A DNA stretch of 64,000 bases from Streptomyces sp. MMBL 11-1 (GTDB lineage: Bacteria > Actinomycetota > Actinomycetes > Streptomycetales > Streptomycetaceae), in NCBI RefSeq assembly GCF_028622875.1, contig NZ_CP117709.1, forward strand, positions 3,909,001 to 3,973,000, written 5' to 3'. This document shows, piece by piece, positions 16,965 through 25,260 of the stretch (within the stretch, counting starts at the first letter, position 1; the number at the start of each line of letters is the position of its first letter). Both the position numbers and the translations under genes were made by a program. The notes under the pieces are model-generated. The model saw only the letters and a list, made by a program, of their open reading frames with translations, searched no databases and was not told where the DNA came from.

Positions 16965-18318
16965 CGAGGATCACGACGTCCTCGGAGGAGTCGCTCCGGT
17001 CGAGACCGTCGGGAAGCACCGTGCGCAGGACGTGGTCGGCGACGGCCGCCGGATCGTGCCGGTCCGACCTCGGTACGGAGGAGGCGGCGGAGTGCAGCCG
17101 GGCGAAGGCGCGGTCCATCGTGTCCCCGGTGCGGCGCAGCAGCCCGTCCGTGTAGAGCAGCACCGTTTCGCCTGGCGCCGGGCTGAACTCCACGCTCGGC
17201 GCCTCCCAGCAGGCGAGCATCCCCAGCGGCGCGGAGAGCGTGGTCTCGACGAACTCGCAGCGCCGCTCGCCGATCACCAGGGGCGGGGTGTGCCCGGCCC
17301 CGGCCAGCACGACCTTGCGGGCGGCGGGCTCGCAGTAGGCGAAGAGGGCTGTCGCGGTCCGCGCGGGTTCGGTGAGCCGCAGCAGCAGTTCCAGGTCGGA
17401 GAGGACGGCGACGGGGTCCTCGCCCTCCATCACGGCGTACGCCCGCAGGCTGGCGCGCAGCCGGCCCATGGCGGCCATGGCGCTCGGCCCGGACCCGCCC
17501 ACGGAGCCGACGGCGAGGCCGAGCGTGCGGTCGGGCAGTGGCAGCGCGTCGTACCAGTCGCCGCCGCCCCGGGGGCCGGTGCGGTGCCGCGCGGCGAGCT
17601 GGACGCCGGGGATCCGGGGCAGCCGGCTGGGGAGCAGCTCCTCGGCGACGGCGGCGACGTCCGCGCGGGCGCGCTCCAGCTCGATCAGGCGGGCCAGGTG
17701 CTCGGTGGCGTAGCGCGCGTAGAGGCCGGCGAGGTGACGCTGCTTCTGCGCGGGCTCGGCCGGTTCGTCGTAGAGCCAGACGGCCGCGCCGAGGCGGCCG
17801 GCCGCCTCGGAGGCGAGCGGGAGGGCGTAGTCGGCGGCGTAGCCGAGCCGGGCGGCGACCTCGCGGTGCCGGGGGTCCAGGTCCTTCTCGGCGAGCAGAT
17901 CGGGGCTGACGACCCCGCCGGCGGTGTCCGGCAGCCCGTCGAGGACGCGGCCGAGCGCGGTGGCCGAGCGCGGCACGGTCGCGATGTGGCCGAGCTCGGC
18001 GTGGCTGAGCCCGAGGCCGAGGGTGGCGAAGGGGCCTTCGCCGTTCGCCGGTTCCAGAACGAGAAGCCCGCGGCGGGCTCCGACGAGGGCGGCTCCGGCG
18101 TGCAGCAGCTCGTTCAGGGCATCGTCGAGCGTGTTCGTACCGGCCAGCCGTTCGGTGAGTTCGTGCAGCGTCGTGAGGTCCGAGACCCAGCCCGCGAGCC
18201 GGTCCTGGATGAAGGCTCCGGGCGGCCCCGGGATCTCCGTCAGGGGAGCGGAAGTGTGCGTTGAAACCGGAACTTCTGGATCGATTCCAGCCACTTTCGG
18301 CAGGTGTGGGGCGCTCAT
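16948..18318 (-). CDS. GAF-domain PP2C/SpoIIE-type protein phosphatase
   Basis: 456 residues. A GAF-like sensor domain covers about residues 40-190 (LHELTERLAGTNTLDDALNE, then LLVLEPANGEG). The SpoIIE/PP2C domain follows from about 225: GDWYDALPLPDRTLGLAVG gives the first metal-binding aspartate, AGHTPPLVIG the middle motif, LLYTDGLLRR the second aspartate, and DVVILAAHFD the end. Such phosphatases dephosphorylate anti-anti-sigma proteins in partner-switching, so it could work opposite the RsbW-like kinases at 14738 and 21361. ATG at 18318 chosen for its upstream ggaaag; in-frame starts exist up to 18435. The C-terminus and stop lie in a tandem repeat. A classical PP2C DGxxD pair is not fully conserved (GSVGGSGPSA replaces the usual DVxGxGxxA), which raises doubt about catalysis. 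Confidence 0.85.
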   Translation of the reverse strand: MSAPHLPKVAGIDPEVPVSTHTSAPLTEIPGPPGAFIQDRLAGWVSDLTTLHELTERLAGTNTLDDALNELLHAGAALVGARRGLLVLEPANGEGPFATLGLGLSHAELGHIATVPRSATALGRVLDGLPDTAGGVVSPDLLAEKDLDPRHREVAARLGYAADYALPLASEAAGRLGAAVWLYDEPAEPAQKQRHLAGLYARYATEHLARLIELERARADVAAVAEELLPSRLPRIPGVQLAARHRTGPRGGGDWYDALPLPDRTLGLAVGSVGGSGPSAMAAMGRLRASLRAYAVMEGEDPVAVLSDLELLLRLTEPARTATALFAYCEPAARKVVLAGAGHTPPLVIGERRCEFVETTLSAPLGMLACWEAPSVEFSPAPGETVLLYTDGLLRRTGDTMDRAFARLHSAASSVPRSDRHDPAAVADHVLRTVLPDGLDRSDSSEDVVILAAHFD

Positions 18319-19056
18319 GGCAGCCAGCTTTCCGACCGGTGTGATTCGTCGAATAGCATCGCAAACCCCCATGTGATTCTGCGCCACTATCAATGCATCC
18401 ACATGTACACGCACAAGTAACCCGATGTCCAGCATTGTCCCTTCGGGGGCCGGGCGATTCGTGCTCTCCCAGTGTCGGTTAACTTGGCCGAAATTTGCAC
18501 CCTATGGATGCTATTTACGATCGACTGGGGCTGCTCAACAGGGGTACCTCCGGGGTCAAGTCGCCGGAGGAGCGTCATTCCGGGCATGCTGGGTACGTAG
18601 ACGGTGATGCGCGGGTGCGGTGGTGATCGCTCAGGAACCCGGCAGCGGGTTCGGGCGTCCTTACCCGTGAACGTGACGCCCCGCCCCGGACGGCGGGGTT
18701 CGCACCAGGGACGGCAGGCGAGGCGCGGGCCGCCCTCGACCAGCGATCGCCGACCCGGCTCGACCCGCTCGGTTCGACACGTACGACTCTGCCAAGGCAG
18801 CACGACTCCGCTCCGTCAGTTCGGCCCGGTCCGGTTCGACTCCGCTCGACTCTGCTCGGTTCGGCTCTGTTCCACCCCAGATCGGTTCTATTCGGACCGG
18901 TTCCACTCGGCTCGGCTCGGCTCACGCTCGGTATCGACGGCACGCCCGTACCGCAGAACTGATGAGCACGTACGCACAGCGAAGAGATACGCACGTGGTG
19001 TCACACACGCGTGGTGTCATGTGGACTCGGCGTTCAACGGAAAGGAACGAGCGCTC
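18319..19056. other. 738-bp intergenic region with a degenerate 5-bp repeat
   Basis: Between the divergent phosphatase and prim-pol-like genes. The part 18319-18500 should hold the phosphatase promoter. About 18806-18935 reads as a run of near 5-base units of the type cggtt, cggct, cgact on the plus strand. Open frames through it are low-complexity Arg/Ser strings and are not believable genes. Confidence 0.6.
18806..18935. repeat. Degenerate pentanucleotide tandem repeat
   Basis: Roughly 5-bp periodicity with unit cggtt/cggct/cgact, clearest at 18831-18880 and 18895-18925 (cggctcggctcggct). Pyrimidine bias on the plus strand. Lies ~120 bp before the gene at 19057. Confidence 0.6.
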
Positions 19057-19800
19057 ATGCGCGAGATCCTCGGAAGGCGACGCAGGCTCCGGCTCCGGCG
19101 CAAGGAGGGGGCCGCCCGGCTCGACGCGGCCCTGACCTGCGCCACCGTATGGCAATGGCCCGTGCTCCCCGGCGTGGGGACGGCGCAGGCCACCCCGGAC
19201 GGCGAGAGCGGCGGCCTCGGCTGCGCCTGCCCCGAACCCGACTGCGCCGTACCGGGCGCACACCCCTTCGACCCCGGCCTGCTGGCGGCCACCACGGACG
19301 AGCGCATGGTGCGCTGGTGGTGGACCCACCGCCCGACCGCCCCCGTGATGCTGGCGACCGGTGGCCACGCGCCCTGCGCGGTGAGCCTGCCCGCCGTGGC
19401 AGGCGCCAGAGCGCTGAGTGCCCTCGACGTCCTCGGCATGCGGCTCGGCCCCGTCGTGGCGACGCCCACCCGGTGGTCGCTGCTGGTGGCCCCGTACACG
19501 CTGGAACGGCTGGGCGAACTGCTGTACGCGAAGGACTGGGTGCCCAGCTCGCTCCGGTTCCACGGCGAGGGCGGCTACCTCGTCCTTCCGCCGTCCCGGA
19601 CCGGTGTGGGCCAGGTCCGCTGGGAGCGGCCCCCTGCGCCGGTCAGGGCCTCCACCGCCGCCCCGGTGTCCGCCGGGCGGGCGGAGGGCGGGGCTCCCGC
19701 GGCAGCGGCGCCCTGGCTCCCGGACGTCGAAGCGGTCCTGGACGCCCTGGTCGAGGCGAGCACCGGCGCCCCGGGCGGCGGAAGCCGGCTCGCCCACTGA
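19057..19800 (+). CDS. Prim-pol-like protein, probably catalytically inactive
   Basis: 247 residues. It resembles the N-terminal bifunctional primase/polymerase domain found in many Streptomyces proteins: ALTCATVWQWPVLPG at the start, a cysteine-rich piece CACPEPDCAVPGAHP, then RWWWTHRPTAPVMLATG and a nucleotide-binding-like GGYLVLPPS. The catalytic acidic pair normally found in the IDVD-type strand is not seen; the aligned stretch reads APCAVSLPAVAG. I infer a degenerate member with a non-catalytic role. ATG at 19057 is preceded by aaagga; the longer upstream frame is repeat-derived. Unrelated in sequence detail to the active-looking homologue at 32959-33912. Confidence 0.75.
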   Translation: MREILGRRRRLRLRRKEGAARLDAALTCATVWQWPVLPGVGTAQATPDGESGGLGCACPEPDCAVPGAHPFDPGLLAATTDERMVRWWWTHRPTAPVMLATGGHAPCAVSLPAVAGARALSALDVLGMRLGPVVATPTRWSLLVAPYTLERLGELLYAKDWVPSSLRFHGEGGYLVLPPSRTGVGQVRWERPPAPVRASTAAPVSAGRAEGGAPAAAAPWLPDVEAVLDALVEASTGAPGGGSRLAH

Positions 19801-20103
19801 CCCGGTCGCGGGAGATGCCGTCTTGGGTGGGCGGTCCGGTAGCCAGGACGAAATCGCCTGGCGGGCCGCCAGAAGGCCTGTGGATGACGCCTGTTGATGG
19901 GCTGTCCGGAGACGCATCCGCCCCTGCGGCTCCGCGCCGGGTCCGGAAGGGCGCTGCAAGTCAGGGGCCGACCGGACCGGCCGAAGGGGCGGCGCCCGGG
20001 ATTCCGATGCGACGGACTCCGAAGCGGCGGGCGGGGTTTCAGGAGCGGTGCGGTCTCCGCGCCCGGGAGCGTCACAGGGCAGGCCACAGCCGTGAACGAG
20101 GAC

Positions 20104-20143
20104 GCCCGGTCGCTGGCGACGGGGGATGCACCAGCGACCGGGC
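20104..20143. terminator. Bidirectional terminator hairpin between convergent genes
   Basis: 13-bp perfect inverted repeat, 20104-20116 and 20131-20143, with a 14-nt loop, between the stops of the rightward gene at 19057 and the leftward gene at 20268. Nothing else that I would call a gene lies in 19801-20267. Confidence 0.75.
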
Positions 20144-20267
20144 TTCTAGAACCGTAACAAGAGATCTGCCGTTCGCAAATTCGATCTCGCCTGTAGGGAC
20201 GCCGATTTACTTACGAGTACGGCGAGTTGTGACGTGGGTCACCGGCTGCGGCCCTCGGTCGTCACTG

Positions 20268-21233
20268 TCAGCTGAGGGTCACCTGGCGGTTGGTGAGACC
20301 GCCCCGGGCGCGGCGTTCCTCGGCGGTGAGCGGGGCGTCGGACGCGAGCGCCGCCGCAAGTCGCTCGGCGAACTCGACGGCGGGCTTCTCGCACGCCTCG
20401 GCCCCCATCGAGCTGGGCAGGTCCCAGACGGGGACCACGAGCCCGTGCGCCCGGAACGATCCGACCAGGCGGGTCTCGTCGCCGAGCGAGGAGGTGCCGG
20501 CGGCGTGCAGCCGGGCGAGCGCGTCGAGGAGCTGCTCCTCGGGGTGCGGCATGACCCAGCGCAGGTGGTTCTTCTCCGGTGTCTCGCACCAGTACGCGGC
20601 GTCGACGCCGGACAGCAGCGTCGTCGGGATCGCGGCGGCGTTCGCGCGCTCCAGGGAGGCGGACACCTCCGGCGTGGCGTTCTCCGCGTCCGGCACCCAG
20701 AATTCGAACCCGGAGTGCACGTTCGGCTCGAAAGCGGCGTCCGGGGCGAGGAGATCCTGCAGGCGCGGACCGTCTGCCGGCACGCGGCGTGCGGTGACCG
20801 GGGAGCCGGGCTCGGCCTCCAGGGCGTGCTGGAGGGTGTCCGCGAGGTCGCGGCTGAGGTCGCCGGAGGAAGTGTCGTTCTGCAGGGCGAGCAGGACGGA
20901 ACCGTCGTCGCGGCGCAGTGCCGGCCAGGCCATCGGCAGGACCGTCGCGAGCGTCACCGACGGAACTCCCTCGGGCAGCCCGTCCTTGAGGGTCAGTTCG
21001 ACCGTGGCGGCGGGCACCAGCTCGCGCAGCGCGACCCAGTCGCACTCGCCCGCGAGTCCCTCGAAGGGGCGGTGCACGAGCTCGGTCACGGCCTGGGCGG
21101 CGGCGCGTCCGTGACACGCCTTGTAACGGCGGCCCGATCCGCACGGGCAGGGCTCACGGGCCCCGACGACCGGGATCTCACCGTCCTTGAGCTGCTGCTT
21201 CCCGGCCTTGGACTGAGGGCGCTTCTTGGCCAT
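20268..21233 (-). CDS. DUF5926-type protein with SEC-C zinc motif
   Basis: 321 residues. The lysine-rich N-terminus (AKKRPQSKAGKQQ) is followed by the SEC-C zinc-binding motif REPCPCGSGRRYKACHG (residues about 26-42; C-x-C and C-H ligands). The remaining ~270 residues are the actinomycete-specific DUF5926 domain, with no known reaction. SEC-C motifs in SecA bind zinc and ribosome or SecB; here the function is unknown. ATG at 21233 has gggaga nine bases upstream, better than the in-frame ATG at 21242, which is adjacent to it. Single gene, facing the terminator at 20104. Confidence 0.88.
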   Translation of the reverse strand: MAKKRPQSKAGKQQLKDGEIPVVGAREPCPCGSGRRYKACHGRAAAQAVTELVHRPFEGLAGECDWVALRELVPAATVELTLKDGLPEGVPSVTLATVLPMAWPALRRDDGSVLLALQNDTSSGDLSRDLADTLQHALEAEPGSPVTARRVPADGPRLQDLLAPDAAFEPNVHSGFEFWVPDAENATPEVSASLERANAAAIPTTLLSGVDAAYWCETPEKNHLRWVMPHPEEQLLDALARLHAAGTSSLGDETRLVGSFRAHGLVVPVWDLPSSMGAEACEKPAVEFAERLAAALASDAPLTAEERRARGGLTNRQVTLS

Positions 21234-21360
21234 GGTGGGCATTCTCCCGATTGCGACAGTGCGGACTCGGCGCGAGCCTAGCCGCCCGGGGAGCCTCGCT
21301 CGTCCCCCGTACGGGCTCGGCCCGCCTCGTCCGCGCGCCGGGCCGAGGCCGTTCGTGCGC

Positions 21361-22128
21361 TCAGCCCACGTCGTCGAAGGCCTCGGAGAGATCCAGGCCC
21401 TCGAAACCGGTCAGCCCGCCGGTGCGGTGCGCGCTGATGCCGTGCGCATCGGTGCCGTTCGCACCGATGCCATGCGCTCTGGAGTCATTCGCGCTGATGC
21501 CGTGCGCGCCGGAGCCGTTCGCACTGATGCCGCGCGCGCCGGTGCCGCTCACGTCGGAGCCGTTGCCGCCGATGCCGGAAGGCTTCTTCGAGGAGACCAG
21601 GGCCCAGACGGTGACCTCGCCGGACGAGTCGTCCCGTACGCCCCATTCCTGGGCCAGGGCGCTGATGATGTTGAGGCCCCGGCCGCCGCGCGCCGTCACC
21701 GAGGGGGTGGCCGGAACCGGGCGGGTCGGGCCGCCGCCGTCCGTGACCTCCACGGTGAGCGCGCCGCCGGTGTCCACCCGCCAGGCGGCGCGGATGTCCC
21801 CGTCGCCGACGTCGGGGCGCCCCAGGGGTCTGCCGTGCCGACAGGCGTTGCTGAGGAGTTCGGAAAGGATCAGGACAGCGTCGTCGACGACCGCGTCGGA
21901 CACCCCGTTGCCGCGCAACTGCTCACGCATCCGCCGCCGTGCCTGCCCCACGCCGGCAGGGCCATGAGGAATGGCCATGCTCGACGACGCGGGCACCTCT
22001 TGTGCCACCACCAACGCCACCCCCGAGACCTCCTTTGCCCCACGCCACGGGTTGGATGCCCCACTGAGCTGCACCGGAAACCGGCCAATGCGCTGCCAGT
22101 GACGCACTCGTAACGATCGAACGCGCAC
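21361..22128 (-). CDS. RsbW-type anti-sigma kinase with a minisatellite-encoded C-terminal tail
   Basis: 255 residues. The HATPase_c core is clear: N box AVLILSELLSNACRHGRPLG (about residues 86-105), G1 VEVTDGGGPTRP and G2 ARGGRGLNIISALAQEWG (about 147-164). The N-terminal leader RIGRFPVQLSGASNPWRGAK is typical of a Streptomyces subgroup of these proteins. From about residue 182 the protein ends in a glycine/alanine/histidine-rich tail with repeats of the form AHGISANGS, coded by four 30-bp units. GTG at 22128 used; an in-frame GTG at 22107 is possible. Predicted to bind a sigma factor or phosphorylate an antagonist; partner unknown. Confidence 0.87.
   Translation of the reverse strand: MRVRSLRVRHWQRIGRFPVQLSGASNPWRGAKEVSGVALVVAQEVPASSSMAIPHGPAGVGQARRRMREQLRGNGVSDAVVDDAVLILSELLSNACRHGRPLGRPDVGDGDIRAAWRVDTGGALTVEVTDGGGPTRPVPATPSVTARGGRGLNIISALAQEWGVRDDSSGEVTVWALVSSKKPSGIGGNGSDVSGTGARGISANGSGAHGISANDSRAHGIGANGTDAHGISAHRTGGLTGFEGLDLSEAFDDVG
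21436..21555. repeat. 30-bp coding minisatellite, four units
   Basis: Units 21436-21465, 21466-21495, 21496-21525 and 21526-21555 each begin gatgcc and agree at most positions; a half unit (ggagccgttgccgcc) follows. Read on the minus strand each encodes a decapeptide near AHGISANGSR. Confidence 0.9.
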
Positions 22129-22191
22129 CGAGTGCGCCGGTGCACACCCCGTAACGGCCGAGGTCGGAGCCTTGGTGGACCCTCATACGTG

Positions 22192-23028
22192 CTAAATGCG
22201 GCCCAGTTGGGACAGAACCTGCTTCGGGCGGTTGGTGATGATCGCCTCGACGCCGAGTTCGGCGCACAGCGCGACGTCAGCAGGGTCGTTCACGGTCCAC
22301 ACGTGCACCCGGTGCCCCGCACGGTGCAGGCGATCGATGTATCCCGGATGGCTGCGCACGATCCGCATGCCCGGCCCCGCGATCCGGGCCCCGGCGGGCA
22401 GCCGCCCGTCGCGCGCCCGGGGCGAGACGAACTGCATCAGGTAGACCGTCGGCAGCGTGGGTGCGGCGGCCTGGACGCGATGGAGGGAGCGCGCGGAGAA
22501 GCTCATCACGCGGATGGGCGAGGGCCCGTCCGCGGGCGGGGCGGCCAGCCCGAAGCGCTTCAGGAGATGCAGCAGCCGCTCCTCGACCTGCCCGGCCCAG
22601 CGGGTGGGGTGCTTCGTCTCGATGGCCAGCTGCAGCGGCCGCCCGGTGGCCCGGACCTCGGTGAAGAGCTCCAGGAGCCGTTCCAGGGTGAGTACGGAGG
22701 TGAGCTCGCCCGGCACCGGATCCCAGTCGGGCGACTCCTCGCGGTCCTTCCAGGAGCCGAAGTCGAGAGCGGCGAGGTCGGCGAGCTCCAGCGCCGACAC
22801 GGCGCCGCGCCCGTTGGACGTACGGTTCACCCGCCGGTCGTGGACGCAGACGAGGTGGCCGTCGGCGGTGAGCCGGACATCGCATTCCAGGCCGTCGGCA
22901 CCGTCCTCGATCGCCTTGCGGTAGGCGGCGAGGGTGTGCTCGGGGGCGTCGTCGGAGGCCCCGCGGTGGGCGATGACCTGGATGGAGGTGTGCGCGCTGC
23001 GCTGCCGTGCGTGGGTCATCCGCGCCAT
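22192..23028 (-). CDS. Glycerophosphodiester phosphodiesterase
   Basis: 278 residues, GDPD TIM barrel. The catalytic N-terminal region is intact: VIAHRGASDDAPEHTLAAY (His and Arg of HRG, Glu of the PEHT motif), GLECDVRLTADG (metal-binding Glu-x-Asp) and VCVHDRRVNRT (second catalytic His), all within residues ~17-80. VWTVNDPADVALCAELGVEAI near the C-terminus is the usual GDPD ending. It hydrolyses glycerophosphodiesters to sn-glycerol 3-phosphate and an alcohol. No signal peptide, so cytoplasmic. ATG at 23028 is preferred over the in-frame ATG at 23058. Confidence 0.93.
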   Translation of the reverse strand: MARMTHARQRSAHTSIQVIAHRGASDDAPEHTLAAYRKAIEDGADGLECDVRLTADGHLVCVHDRRVNRTSNGRGAVSALELADLAALDFGSWKDREESPDWDPVPGELTSVLTLERLLELFTEVRATGRPLQLAIETKHPTRWAGQVEERLLHLLKRFGLAAPPADGPSPIRVMSFSARSLHRVQAAAPTLPTVYLMQFVSPRARDGRLPAGARIAGPGMRIVRSHPGYIDRLHRAGHRVHVWTVNDPADVALCAELGVEAIITNRPKQVLSQLGRI

Positions 23029-23229
23029 GGTGTCACCGCCGCGGGGATGGCTGAGCACATGTCACCCTGGAGGTCCGTTTTGTCAGATGTAAAGATTGGT
23101 ACGCGGATGCACAGGTCCTGCTTACAGTGGCCCGACGTGTTGTGGGAAAAGCTGACCGCAGACACGTGCACAGCGGATTTCTTGCCGAACGCCGACTGGA
23201 TGCCGAGTGGAACCGAGGAGTAGAGAGCT

Positions 23230-24948
23230 GTGAGCACCGAGAACGAGGGCAACGAGGGCAACGCGGTACCGGCCGTGCCGTCCGCACCTCCCGGGCCGGC
23301 CGCCACTCCCGACCCGGCGACCGACGGCGCGACGCCGCCGGCCCCGGCGCAGGACGCCCCAGCGCGCGAGGCGGCGCACGAGCCCGCGCACGACACCGCG
23401 CGCCTGCCCGTGCACGACACCGGCGCAGCGGAGGCCGCCCCGCACTCCCCCGGAGCGGGGGGCCCGGCACCGGGCGCACCGGGAGCGCCGGCGCATGCCG
23501 AAGCTCCGCGCCACGACCCCACGCACCAGGGCGCCCCGTCCTCCTCGGGCGCTCCGGCCACGCCCGCGTACGCCCAGGCCCCCCACCCGGCGCCGTCCCA
23601 GCCGCCGCAGCACCCTCCGTACGGAACGGCGCCCGGATACGGAGCGGAGCCCGGGCTCCCCGCGGGCGCCGCGTCCTGGCCGCCGCCTCCGCCCGCCGTC
23701 CCGTCGTACGCCGACGGGGGCGCCGGTCACGCGTCCGGCGGCATCGGCAACGGCAGCGGTCACGGCCCGGTCTGGGGCGCTCCGGTCCCGCCCGGCTCCG
23801 AGTCCCCCGGCCGGAGGAGCGGCAAGGGCCGCGGCAGCGGCCTGGTGGCGGCCGTGGCCGTGGCGGCCCTCGTCGCGGGCGGCATCGGCGGAGCCCTCGG
23901 GTTCTGGGCGGCCGACCGGAACGACGAAGGCAACGGCGGCGGCTCGACCACCATCTCGGCGTCGGACACCCCGAGGGACCTGAAGCGCCCGGCGGGCACG
24001 GTGGCCGGGGTAGCGGCGAAGGCGCTCCCCAGCGTGGTCACCATCGACGCGCAGGGCGGCGGGGGCGAGGGCGGCACGGGCACGGGCTTCGTGTACGACA
24101 AGGAAGGCCACATCCTCACCAACAACCACGTGGTGGCGTCCGCCGCGGAGTCGTCCGGCGAACTGTCGGCGACCTTCTCCGACGGCAAGAAGTACGCAGC
24201 CGAGGTGGTCGGCCGCGCCCAGGGCTACGACGTGGCGGTGCTGAAGCTCAAGAACCCGCCCGCGGGCCTCGCCCCGTTGCCGCTGGGCAACTCGGAGGGT
24301 GTCGCGGTCGGCGACTCGACGATCGCGATCGGCGCGCCCTTCGGCCTCTCCAACACGGTCACCACGGGCATCATCAGCGCGAAGAACCGCCCGGTGGCGT
24401 CCGGGGACGGCTCCAGCAACAAGAACTCGTACATGAGCGCCCTCCAGACCGACGCGTCGATCAACCCGGGCAACTCCGGGGGCCCGCTGCTGGACGCGAC
24501 GGGCGCGGTCATCGGCATCAACTCCGCGATCCAGTCGACCGGCGGGGGCCTCGGCCAGTCCCAGGCCGGCTCCATCGGGCTCGGCTTCGCGATCCCGATC
24601 AACCAGGCCAAGAACGTCGCCGTGCAGCTGATCAAGACCGGCAAGCCGGTCTACCCGGTGATCGGCGCGACGGTCACGATGGAGGAGAAGACGGGCGGCG
24701 CGGCCATCTCCGCCGAGGGCGCGGGCGGCACCCCCGCCGTCACCCCGAACGGCCCGGCGGCCGAGGCGGGCCTGAAGGCGGGCGACGTGATCACGAAGTT
24801 CGACGACACCGTGATCGACAGCGGCCCGACCCTGATCGGCGAGATCTGGACCCGCAAGCCGGGTGAGAAGGTGACCCTGACGTACGAGCGCGACGGCAAG
24901 ACGGCCACGGCCGAAGTCACCCTGGGCCAGCGCGAGGGCGACAGCTGA
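23230..24948 (+). CDS. HtrA/DegP-like membrane-anchored serine protease with PDZ domain
   Basis: 572 residues. The first ~190 are a proline/alanine-rich, disordered cytoplasmic tail. A transmembrane helix lies at about 206-226 (VAAVAVAALVAGGIGGALGF). The trypsin-like domain has the full triad: His in LTNNHVVASA, Asp in GYDVAVLKLK and Ser in NPGNSGGPLL. A PDZ domain ends the protein (GPAAEAGLKAGDVITKFDD, about 515-533). The family degrades or processes misfolded proteins outside the membrane. GTG start at 23230 with gaggag upstream. It is the last gene before tRNA-Ser. Confidence 0.94.
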   Translation: MSTENEGNEGNAVPAVPSAPPGPAATPDPATDGATPPAPAQDAPAREAAHEPAHDTARLPVHDTGAAEAAPHSPGAGGPAPGAPGAPAHAEAPRHDPTHQGAPSSSGAPATPAYAQAPHPAPSQPPQHPPYGTAPGYGAEPGLPAGAASWPPPPPAVPSYADGGAGHASGGIGNGSGHGPVWGAPVPPGSESPGRRSGKGRGSGLVAAVAVAALVAGGIGGALGFWAADRNDEGNGGGSTTISASDTPRDLKRPAGTVAGVAAKALPSVVTIDAQGGGGEGGTGTGFVYDKEGHILTNNHVVASAAESSGELSATFSDGKKYAAEVVGRAQGYDVAVLKLKNPPAGLAPLPLGNSEGVAVGDSTIAIGAPFGLSNTVTTGIISAKNRPVASGDGSSNKNSYMSALQTDASINPGNSGGPLLDATGAVIGINSAIQSTGGGLGQSQAGSIGLGFAIPINQAKNVAVQLIKTGKPVYPVIGATVTMEEKTGGAAISAEGAGGTPAVTPNGPAAEAGLKAGDVITKFDDTVIDSGPTLIGEIWTRKPGEKVTLTYERDGKTATAEVTLGQREGDS

Positions 24949-25034
24949 CCGGCTAGGCTGTCCCACGCGTCGAACCGGCCCCCCGTGGGCCTGACGGCCC
25001 ATCGGCTTGCACAGCGACCGGACCGCAGACGCGG

Positions 25035-25124
25035 GGTGGGTTGCCCGAGCGGCCTAAGGGAACGGTCTTGAAAACCGTCGTGGCAGCGATGTCACCGTGG
25101 GTTCAAATCCCACACCCACCGCCA
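25035..25124 (+). tRNA. tRNA-Ser (anticodon UGA)
   Basis: Acceptor arms GGTGGGT (25035-25041) and ACCCACC (25114-25120) pair over 7 bp; discriminator G, and CCA is encoded at 25122-25124. The anticodon loop cttgaaa between ggt and acc gives anticodon TGA. A long variable arm (tggcagcgatgtca) marks a class II tRNA, as expected for serine. T-arm gtgggttcaaatcccac is perfect. The 3' 60 bp are duplicated at 31140-31199 by an integrated element. Confidence 0.97.
25063..25122 (+). mobile_element. attL of the tRNA-Ser element (60-bp direct repeat, left copy)
   Basis: Identical to 31140-31199. It covers the anticodon arm through the discriminator base and first C of CCA of tRNA-Ser, the usual target of tyrosine integrases. 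The tRNA gene stays complete on this side. Confidence 0.93.
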
Positions 25125-25143
25125 GGTGAGAGAAGTAGCAGGT

Positions 25144-25180
25144 CAGAGGGCGGGTCTCCGAAGTGGAGACCCGCCCTCTG
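25144..25180 (+). terminator. Terminator carried by the element just after tRNA-Ser
   Basis: Perfect 16-bp inverted repeat, 25144-25159 and 25165-25180, loop 5 nt (gaagt). It lies inside the element, 20 bp after the tRNA, where it ends tRNA transcription and, on the other strand, the int transcript. Confidence 0.85.
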
Positions 25181-25234
25181 CGCTCACTTTGTCTCACCCC
25201 ACGCCCCTGATTCCCGGTGCCGACCAGGGCGTGT

Positions 25235-25253
25235 GGGCCATACGCGGGCCAGG
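25235..25253 (+). promoter_or_regulatory. Candidate integrase arm-type site, left
   Basis: gggccatacgcgggccagg, 16 of 19 bases the same as 31054-31072 in the same orientation near attR. Each copy itself contains a gggcca direct repeat. Confidence 0.5.
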
Positions 25254-25260
25254 ATCGGCC

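Noticed and set aside
18604-19056. Upstream extension of the prim-pol-like gene by ~150 codons
   Set aside because: The extra residues are Arg/Ser low complexity produced by the 5-bp repeat; a good ribosome binding site and start are at 19057.
20229-20242. gtgacgtgggtcac, a match to the Streptomyces Crp consensus GTG-N6-GNCAC
   Set aside because: It lies between the 3' ends of two convergent genes, where a promoter operator has no obvious target; one such match may be chance.
22132-23223. Long plus-strand frame opposite the glycerophosphodiesterase
   Set aside because: It is the complement of a clear GDPD gene; high G+C DNA gives such frames routinely.
23230-23800. Signal peptide for the HtrA-like protease at its N-terminus
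   Set aside because: The first ~190 residues are Pro/Ala-rich and polar; the only hydrophobic helix is near residue 215, so it is an anchor after a cytoplasmic tail.
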